This document shows, in pieces, positions 46,836-53,480 of a stretch of DNA of 64,000 nucleotides. This DNA comes from Labilithrix sp. (GTDB lineage: Bacteria > Myxococcota_A > Polyangia > Polyangiales > Polyangiaceae), in contig JAHBWD010000007.1 in assembly GCA_019637175.1 (NCBI GenBank), positions 124,001-188,000 of the forward strand, written 5' to 3'. Each line of letters starts with the position of its first letter. Position 1 is the first letter of the stretch. The position numbers and the translations under genes were made by a program. The notes under the pieces were generated by a model. The model was not told the DNA's origin. It saw only the letters and a program-made list of their open reading frames with translations, and did not search any database.

Positions 46836-47723
46836 GTGCCGGCGTCGAACGAGCATCAAACGATCACCGAAATGATCCGCGAGACCCCGGGCGTCGTGTT
46901 GGCGCTCCTCCGCGCGGCCGGCGCCGACGTGCCGGCTCACATCGAGGCGGCGGGGGCGAGCGGCGCGTTCTCGGTCGCCCTCGACGACTTCAGCGCCGAC
47001 GACGTCGTCGTCCTGCGCGATCGGCAGGGAGCGATCGAGCGCGTCGTCGTCGTCGAGGTGCAGCGCAGCCGCTCGGAAGACAAGCTCTTCACGCTGCCCA
47101 TCTATCAGGCCATCGCGCGGAGGCGACATCGCGCCCCGTGCGAGGTGCTCGTGGTCGCGCTCGACGAGGGCTTCGCGAGCTCGCTGAGGCGGCCCATCCC
47201 GCTCGGCGGAGGCTCCGTCTTCGTCGCGACGGTCGTGGGCGTGGCGGAGCTCCGCGCCGCGCCCGAGCGCATCGGGCGGGTCAGCGCGGAGGTCGCGTTC
47301 CTGCGCGCGCTCGTCCTCGGACGGGAAGACGCGAGCGTCGTCCTCGAAGCGGCACGGACCTTCGACGCGCTGCCGCCCGAACGCGCGATGCTATATTTCG
47401 ATCTGATCGTGGAAGCGCTTCCTGACGCTCTCCGCCGCGACGTCGAGAGGGACCTCATGCAGCAACAGGGCTACCAGCCGAAGAGCGAGTTTCTGCGAAG
47501 CTTCATGGAGAAGCGGCACGCGGAAGGCCGCGAAGAAGGCCGCGAAGAAGGCCGCGCGCGGCTGCGCGCCGTCGTCCGATCGGTCCTCGTATCGCGAGGC
47601 GTCACCATGACCGCCGCCGACGTCGAGCGGCTCGACGCGTGCACCGACCTCGACGTCCTGACGACGTGGGTCGAGCGCGCGATCTCCGCGACCACGGCCG
47701 CCGACGTCTTCGATCGCGGGTGA
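46836..47723 (+). CDS. Rpn/PD-(D/E)XK-type nuclease-like protein
   Basis: A 295-residue protein. The N-terminal core looks like a PD-(D/E)XK fold: DFSADDVVVLRDRQG (Asp), then ERVVVVEVQRSRSEDKLFTL with an E-x-Q motif, and IYQAIARRRHRAPCEVLVVA. E-x-Q instead of E-x-K is usual in such Rpn/YhgA-like families. The C-terminus is helical with the REEGREEGR-type repeat (EGREEGREEGRARLRAVVRS). The family includes recombination-promoting or putative transposase-like nucleases; no transposon ends are visible. Start is GTG 46836. Function unproven. Confidence 0.75.
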   Translation: MPASNEHQTITEMIRETPGVVLALLRAAGADVPAHIEAAGASGAFSVALDDFSADDVVVLRDRQGAIERVVVVEVQRSRSEDKLFTLPIYQAIARRRHRAPCEVLVVALDEGFASSLRRPIPLGGGSVFVATVVGVAELRAAPERIGRVSAEVAFLRALVLGREDASVVLEAARTFDALPPERAMLYFDLIVEALPDALRRDVERDLMQQQGYQPKSEFLRSFMEKRHAEGREEGREEGRARLRAVVRSVLVSRGVTMTAADVERLDACTDLDVLTTWVERAISATTAADVFDRG

Positions 47724-47730
47724 GCGCGCG

Positions 47731-48486
47731 CTACAGCGGGCCTTCGGTCAAGCCATGGACGAACTGCCGCACGTGCGGCTGGGTGCTCGCCTGCGCCTCC
47801 GCCGTCGTCCCGTCGAAGATGAGCCGGCCGCGGTACATCATGCCGACGCGGTCGGTCACCGTGAGGAGCCGATCGAGATCGCTCGAGACCATCACGACCG
47901 TCGCGCCTGCGGCGCGCTGCTCTTCGCGCAAGAGCTCGAAGATCTTCTGCGACGTCACCGGATCGAGGCCCGCGGCCGGCTCGTCGTAGAGCACGATCGA
48001 CGCCTGCGCGATCGTGGCGCGCGCCACGCCGACGCGCTTCTTCTGTCCGCCGGAGAGGCCGGCGGGCATGCGCCCGTCGAAGCCGCTCAGCGCCACGCAC
48101 GAGAGGCGCTCGGCGACGCGCGTCATGATCTCGCTCTCCGTCAGGTTCGTGAGGCGCCGCAGCGGGAACGCGATGTTGTCGGCGACGGTGAGGTGATCGA
48201 AGAGCGCGTTGTTCTGGAAGAGCATGCCGATCTTGAGCCGCATCTTCTGAAGCTCGAGCTCGGTCGCCTGCGTCACGTCCTGGCCGTCGAGGAGGACGCG
48301 CCCCTCGTCGGGCTTCATCAGCCCGGTGATCATCTTGAGCAAGACGCTCTTGCCGGCCGCGCCGGGGCCGATGAGGCCGTAGAGGCAACCCTTCGGCACG
48401 TGGAGCGACACGCCGCGGAGCACGTCGTTCGGTGGGCCGCCGCCCGAGGGCCGGAACGACTTGGAGACGCGCTCGATCGTGATCAC
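47731..48486 (-). CDS. ABC transporter ATPase, MlaF-like (second copy)
   Basis: A 251-residue ATPase with canonical motifs: Walker A GPGAAGKSVLLKM, Q-loop LFQNNALFDHL, signature LSGGQKKRVGVARA, Walker B IVLYDEPAAGLDP. Unlike the copy at 42098, its ABC signature is intact. Start GTG 48486 (MITIERVSKSF) was chosen because its GTGA overlaps the stop of the upstream SctJ-like gene by 4 bases. It may energise the tandem MlaE permeases. Confidence 0.92.
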   Translation of the reverse strand: MITIERVSKSFRPSGGGPPNDVLRGVSLHVPKGCLYGLIGPGAAGKSVLLKMITGLMKPDEGRVLLDGQDVTQATELELQKMRLKIGMLFQNNALFDHLTVADNIAFPLRRLTNLTESEIMTRVAERLSCVALSGFDGRMPAGLSGGQKKRVGVARATIAQASIVLYDEPAAGLDPVTSQKIFELLREEQRAAGATVVMVSSDLDRLLTVTDRVGMMYRGRLIFDGTTAEAQASTQPHVRQFVHGLTEGPL

Positions 48487-49256
48487 GGCCGCGTTCCGGC
48501 GGGCCGCGCTTCCTGCTCGCGGCGCAAGCGCGCGAGCTTCGCGTAGACGCCGAGGAGCCCGCCCGCGAGCACGACGATGAGCAGCACGAGGCCGGCGAGC
48601 GAAGCCTTGAGCGTCGTCGTCGAGCCTCGCGCGACCGCGATCGGTCCGACGTGCGCGATGTCGGGGCGCGTCGCCTCCGCCTTGCGCGCCGTGCGCGGAA
48701 CGAACACGACCACGACGTCGGCGGCGGCGAGGCCGGGCGCGCCGCCAGCGACGAGGCGCTGGATCGACTCGGTCGCGAGCGGCGGCGTCGTTCCGCGATG
48801 CTCGACGAGGACGCTCGCGGTCGCCTTCGGCGGCGGACCGTCGCGCAGGCCGTCGCGCGGCGGTACGTTGAGGTGAACGCGCGCGGCGAGCACCCCCTCG
48901 ACGGTGCCGAGCGTCCGCTCGAGCTCGCCCGATAGGCCCGCGACGAGCTGCGCGTGCTCCGCCGCCTGGCTCGGGACGAGCTGGCCGCGATCGGCCGCGT
49001 CGAGCAAGCCGCGCGCCTTCGGCCGCGGAAGCTGCTCGTCGGCCATCGCCGACAGCGCGCGCGCCGCGTCGTCGCGCGGGACCATCACGCGGAAGCGCGC
49101 CTCCGCCGCCGGATCGGCTTCCTTCGCAGCGTCGATCCCGGCGTGATCCAAGGCCACCACGACGCGGTTCGCGTCGGTCTCCTCGAGCCCGGCGGCGACC
49201 GGCACGGCGCAGCCTGTCGCGAGCAGCGAGAGCACGAGGAAGGTCGAGCGGCGCAT
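48483..49256 (-). CDS. SctJ/YscJ-family type III secretion ring lipoprotein
   Basis: A 257-residue lipoprotein. The signal peptide MRRSTFLVLSLLATGC has lipobox LATGC. The first ring-building domain has the YscJ hallmark AGLEETDANRVVVALDHAGI with the following Asp/Ala helix. A second domain follows (LERTLGTVEGVLAARVHLNV, SVLVEHRG) and a C-terminal transmembrane helix (about residues 218-238, SLAGLVLLIVVLAGGLLGVY). SctJ forms the inner-membrane ring of non-flagellar type III systems. No other type III component is in the window. The 4-base overlap with the Mla-type ATPase gene suggests coupling, so a role in envelope transport or an orphaned secretion gene is possible. Confidence 0.85.
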   Translation of the reverse strand: MRRSTFLVLSLLATGCAVPVAAGLEETDANRVVVALDHAGIDAAKEADPAAEARFRVMVPRDDAARALSAMADEQLPRPKARGLLDAADRGQLVPSQAAEHAQLVAGLSGELERTLGTVEGVLAARVHLNVPPRDGLRDGPPPKATASVLVEHRGTTPPLATESIQRLVAGGAPGLAAADVVVVFVPRTARKAEATRPDIAHVGPIAVARGSTTTLKASLAGLVLLIVVLAGGLLGVYAKLARLRREQEARPAGTRP

Positions 49257-49454
49257 TTCGAGGCCGCTGGTATATCACGAGAGCGACTCCTGTTGCCCTC
49301 GTCGCGGGCCAGTGCTAATCGGCCTCGGCCGCAGACGGTGAGGCTCTCTTCGCGAGGCCCCCTCGCCAACGCCCAGCCGCGACGGCAGGGTCGCGAGCTA
49401 ACTTCCCGTATTCGCTCCCCCCGAAAGGCGCGCCTCGAGAAGGCGTGACGCGTA
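49257..49454. promoter_or_regulatory. Divergent intergenic region before SNF2 gene
   Basis: 198 bases between divergent SctJ-like and SNF2 genes. It must hold both promoters. No operator dyad or hairpin stood out. Confidence 0.3.
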
Positions 49455-52400
49455 TTGTCGACTCCGTTCACGGAAGCGCTGAGCCAGCTCAACGACCGCG
49501 CCCTCCGCAGGCTGCTGGGCGCCCGGGCGTTCCTGCGCGGTTACGACTACGTCCGGCGGCAGGCCGTGTCCGACGTCGTGATGGAGGACCTCTCGGCCCG
49601 CGGATCGGTCCGCGGCACCGATCCCGAGCCGTACGGGGTGAAGCTCCAGGTCACCCCCTCGGGGTTCACGAGCGAGTGCACCTGCCCCGCGTTCCCCAAG
49701 ATCAACGGCCACTGCAAGCATGTCGCAGCCCTCTTGATCTCGCTCCGCGATCAGGTCCGGCCCAAGCAGCCGCGACCCGAGCCCTCGACGAACGGTGCGT
49801 CGCCTCACGGCGCGTCGCCGATGGGGATGGGCGGCGCGTCGATGGGCGGCGAGGTCGACGCGCTCGGCGGCAGCCGCCGCGCGCGACGCCGCGCGCGCAA
49901 GCTCGCCGCGCAGCGCTCGATGGGCGGCGCGCCCGGAGGGCGCCCCGGCTTCTCCGTCGAGGGTCGCGGCGATCGCGGCTCGCCGACGGGCGTCGACGCC
50001 TGGCTCCCCGAGCCGATGCCGCCGGCGCCGAAGACGATCGAGTACCGGATGCAGGTGCGCCCGGGCGCGCTCACCGTGTCGCTGCTCGATCCCGACGCGC
50101 GCATGCCGCTCTCGGCGGCGGCGATGCTCCAGTTCCAGGCGCAGAAGCCGACGGCCGATCGCGACGCGCTTCGCTTGCTCGCGCGCCTCGAGAACGACGG
50201 CCCGCGCCGCGTGGGCATCGACGTGCGCGGCGAGGACGCCGCGGATCTGCTGCCGCTCCTCAAGGGCCGCCGCGTCATCCTCGAGCCGCAGATGATGGAG
50301 CTGCGCTTCGGCGACGAGCCGCTCAGGCCTCGCTTCGATCTCGAGCTCGGGCCCGACGGCACCACGGTGCTGGTGAAGGTCTCGTTCATGCGCGCGGGCG
50401 ATCCGCGGAAGTTCTCGCTCAACCAGGGCGGCTGGTTCGAAGGCAGCCCCGGCTGGCACGTCGACGCGCAGGAAGGCTGGGCGCGCCCGATCGATCGCCG
50501 CGCTTCTCCGGGGAGCCTCCGCCGACTCCAGCGCACGGTCTTCATCTCCGAGTCGATCGACAACCTGCCGGTGCTCATCGCGCAGGGCCTCCCGCGCGTC
50601 GCGCTCGAGGTCGGCGCCGAGCTGCCCGATCTCTCGCAGGTCGCCGACGTCATCGACATCACGCCGACCTTCCGCCTGCGCGCCGGAGGCACGCTCACCG
50701 AGGCGCGCGTGTCGCTGCGCGCGGCCTACGAAGACGTCGAGCTCGACGTGCGCGCCGACGGGATGACGCCGCCCGTGCTCGTCAAGCCCCCGCGCGTGTC
50801 CGGTGGCGACGCCGACGACGAGGCGAGCGGCCCGCGCCGCCTCGCGGCGAGCAAGCGCGCGACGGTCATCCGGTGCGACATCGCCGCACAGCAAGAGGCG
50901 ACGAGCGCTCTTCGCGCGCTCGGCCTCAAGGCCGATGAAGACGGCATGGGCTTCGTGGCTCGCGGCGACGACGCGCTCCAGTTCTGGACGGAGGCGGTCG
51001 GCTCGCTCCCCGAAGACTGGGATCTGTTCATCCCCGACGATCTCGTCGACGTGCAGGTGCGCAGCCACTCGCTCCAGGCGAACGCGCGCGTGTCGAGCGG
51101 CGTCGACTGGCTCTCGCTCCGCCTCTCGTTCGAGGCCGAGGGCGTCGCCGTCACGCAAGAAGAGCTCGCCCGATGCCTCTCCGAGGGACGGCGCTACGTC
51201 AGGCTGCAAGACGGCTCGTTCGCGAAGATCGACGCGGAGAAGGTGAAGGAGGTGCTCCTCCGCCAGGCCGAGATCCTCGCGACCGGCGGCGGGCAGGGGA
51301 GCCGCCTGCCGCTCTCCCAGGCGGGGCGCATCCAGGAGCTGCTCGATCAAGTCGGCAAGGCGAACGTCTCCGACGGCGCGAAGGAGCTCTTCGGCAAGCT
51401 CCAGAACGTCGAAGAGATCAAGGTCGTCAAGAAACCGCGCAACCTCAAGGCCACGCTGCGTCCGTATCAGGAGCAGGGCTTCCAGTGGCTCTGGTTCCTC
51501 CACGAGATCGGCTCGGGCGGCATCCTGGCCGACGACATGGGTCTCGGAAAGACCGTCCAGACGATCGCGCTCCTCCTCGCGGTCAAGAGCGCGGTCGAGA
51601 AGGACGCGAAGGCCGACGGCAAGAAGAAGTTCAAGACCCTGATCGTCGCGCCCACGAGCGTCGTCACCAACTGGGAGCGCGAGCTCGACAAGTTCTCGCC
51701 GTCGATCAAGCACATGGTGTGGCACGGCGCCGATCGCAAGCAGCGCTCCGACGAGCTCGACGACGCCGACGTCGTCATCACGAGCTACGCGCTCCTGCGC
51801 CGCGACGAGGCGATGCTGGCGTCGCTCGACCTGCGCTACGCGATCCTCGACGAGGCGCAGAACATCAAGAACCCGCTCTCGGCGACGGCGCGCGCCGCCA
51901 AGCGCCTCAAGGCCGATCGCCGCCTCGCGCTCACCGGCACGCCGATCGAAAATCGCCTCTCCGAGATCTGGTCGATCTTCGACTTCGTGAGCCCCGGGCT
52001 GCTCGGGCCGCTCGAGAAATTCGAGGAGCGCTACGCGCGCCCGATCGACGGCGGCGATCAGAAGGCGGCCAAGCGCCTCCGGGCCACCATCCACCCGTTC
52101 ATCCTGCGCCGCACGAAGGCGGAGGTCGCCAAGGATCTGCCGGAGAAGATCGAGACCGATCAGTTCTGCGAGCTCGCCGGCGAGCAGGCCGCGCTCTACG
52201 GGCAGGTCTTCAAGGAAGTGCGCGCGCAGGTCATGGGCGAGGTCGAGCGCCAGGGGATGTCGAAGAGCCACATCCAGATCCTCGCCGGCCTCACGCGCCT
52301 CCGTCAGGCGGCCTGCGATCCGCGCCTGCTCGGCCTGCCGCGCGAGTTCACCGACGAAGACTCGGGCAAGCTCGTCGCCTTGCGCGAGCTCATCCAAACG

Positions 52401-52877
52401 TCGATCGCCGGCGGACATCGCGTCCTCGTCTTCAGCCAGTTCGTCTCGATGCTCACGCACATCCGGCGCGCGCTCGAGGAAGACGACGTCGCCTACGAGT
52501 ACCTCGACGGCTCGACGAAGGATCGCCTCGCGCGGGTCGAGAACTTCCAGCGCGAAGACGGGCCGCCCATCTTCCTCATCTCGCTCAAGGCCGGCGGCGC
52601 GGGCCTCAACCTCACGGCGGCCGACACCGTCATCCACTTCGATCCGTGGTGGAACCCCGCGGTCGAAGATCAGGCGACCGATCGCGCCCACCGCATCGGT
52701 CAGACGAAAGTCGTCACGACCTACCGGCTCATCGCCAAGGGCACCATCGAGGAGAAGATCCTCGAGCTCGGCGGAAAGAAGCGCGAGCTCGTCGGCGCGG
52801 TGCTCAGCGAAGACGTCGGCGGCGCGAAGAAGCTCACGAAGAGCGATCTCGACGAGCTGTTCAAGTTCGACGCCTGA
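49455..52877 (+). CDS. SWIM zinc-finger SNF2-family helicase/ATPase
   Basis: A 1140-residue protein. Near the N-terminus lies a SWIM zinc finger with ECTCPAFPKINGHCKHVAAL (about residues 74-93, C-x-C...C-x-H). A long region of unknown fold follows (~170-620). The SNF2 ATPase core is C-terminal: motif I DDMGLGKTVQTIALLLAV (about residue 693), motif II DEAQNIKN (near 799), HFDPWWNPAVEDQATDRAHR and IGQTKVVTTYRLIAKGTIEE as motifs V/VI. It translocates on DNA, possibly remodelling nucleoprotein or removing RNA polymerase. The start is TTG 49455, an uncommon codon in this window. Confidence 0.94.
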   Translation: MSTPFTEALSQLNDRALRRLLGARAFLRGYDYVRRQAVSDVVMEDLSARGSVRGTDPEPYGVKLQVTPSGFTSECTCPAFPKINGHCKHVAALLISLRDQVRPKQPRPEPSTNGASPHGASPMGMGGASMGGEVDALGGSRRARRRARKLAAQRSMGGAPGGRPGFSVEGRGDRGSPTGVDAWLPEPMPPAPKTIEYRMQVRPGALTVSLLDPDARMPLSAAAMLQFQAQKPTADRDALRLLARLENDGPRRVGIDVRGEDAADLLPLLKGRRVILEPQMMELRFGDEPLRPRFDLELGPDGTTVLVKVSFMRAGDPRKFSLNQGGWFEGSPGWHVDAQEGWARPIDRRASPGSLRRLQRTVFISESIDNLPVLIAQGLPRVALEVGAELPDLSQVADVIDITPTFRLRAGGTLTEARVSLRAAYEDVELDVRADGMTPPVLVKPPRVSGGDADDEASGPRRLAASKRATVIRCDIAAQQEATSALRALGLKADEDGMGFVARGDDALQFWTEAVGSLPEDWDLFIPDDLVDVQVRSHSLQANARVSSGVDWLSLRLSFEAEGVAVTQEELARCLSEGRRYVRLQDGSFAKIDAEKVKEVLLRQAEILATGGGQGSRLPLSQAGRIQELLDQVGKANVSDGAKELFGKLQNVEEIKVVKKPRNLKATLRPYQEQGFQWLWFLHEIGSGGILADDMGLGKTVQTIALLLAVKSAVEKDAKADGKKKFKTLIVAPTSVVTNWERELDKFSPSIKHMVWHGADRKQRSDELDDADVVITSYALLRRDEAMLASLDLRYAILDEAQNIKNPLSATARAAKRLKADRRLALTGTPIENRLSEIWSIFDFVSPGLLGPLEKFEERYARPIDGGDQKAAKRLRATIHPFILRRTKAEVAKDLPEKIETDQFCELAGEQAALYGQVFKEVRAQVMGEVERQGMSKSHIQILAGLTRLRQAACDPRLLGLPREFTDEDSGKLVALRELIQTSIAGGHRVLVFSQFVSMLTHIRRALEEDDVAYEYLDGSTKDRLARVENFQREDGPPIFLISLKAGGAGLNLTAADTVIHFDPWWNPAVEDQATDRAHRIGQTKVVTTYRLIAKGTIEEKILELGGKKRELVGAVLSEDVGGAKKLTKSDLDELFKFDA

Positions 52878-52916
52878 CCCTTTCCTCTTGCGGCCCTTCG
52901 TGTACGCTCGCGGCCG

Positions 52917-53450
52917 ATGATCTGGCTCTCCAACTCCACGCTCGTTCGTCTCCGTGATCAGCTCCAGGCCCGCGGGCAGCGGCCTTCGATCGTCGCGCCG
53001 GATCCCAGCATGCCGGCCGAGAGCGTCGAGCTGCTCAACGTCGTCGCCGAGTACGGCCCGCTCTGCGAGGCGATGTACTTGATGATGAGCGCCGACGGGA
53101 AGATCTCGAACGACGAGCGCGAGGTCCTCAAGGGCGCGCTGCGCAACCTCTCGGGCGACGCCATCCGCAGCGCCCACATCGAGTCGATGCTCGACACGGC
53201 GGGCAAAGCCGTGACCGAAGACGGCCGGGAGAAGCGGATGAAGGAGGTCGTCTCCGCGCTGCACGAAGACAAGGCGCGCGGCGAGGTCGCCTTCGTGCTC
53301 GCGGCGGCCGTCGCCTTCGCCGACAACGCGATCGCCGACGAAGAGAACGAGACCCTCAACACGCTCGCCGAGGGCCTCGGCATCGACGAAGCGCGCGCGA
53401 ATCAGCTCCTCGACGAGGTCGAGCAGGATCTCGGCGGTCAGAAGGCGTAG
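52917..53450 (+). CDS. TerB-like protein
   Basis: A 177-residue helical protein. The acidic pattern AMYLMMSADGKISNDEREVL, followed by FVLAAAVAFADNAIADEENE and a final LNTLAEGLGIDEARANQLLD, is that of the TerB fold, with acidic residues that can bind metal. Despite its name, the family has been seen in tellurite-resistance, stress and signalling contexts. It lies 39 bases downstream of the SNF2 gene and 30 bases upstream of a Ser/Thr kinase gene, so the three may be co-expressed. Confidence 0.85.
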   Translation: MIWLSNSTLVRLRDQLQARGQRPSIVAPDPSMPAESVELLNVVAEYGPLCEAMYLMMSADGKISNDEREVLKGALRNLSGDAIRSAHIESMLDTAGKAVTEDGREKRMKEVVSALHEDKARGEVAFVLAAAVAFADNAIADEENETLNTLAEGLGIDEARANQLLDEVEQDLGGQKA

Positions 53451-53480
53451 TTCCGCCGGAAACCCGGCTACAATCGACCC

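Noticed and set aside
46836..47723. A complete transposon around the Rpn-like gene
   Set aside because: The family is called transposase-like, but no inverted ends flank it; only one palindrome lies upstream.
48483..49256. FliF (flagellar MS ring) instead of SctJ
   Set aside because: Length of 257 residues, a lipobox at the N-terminus and a single C-terminal helix fit SctJ; FliF is about twice as long.
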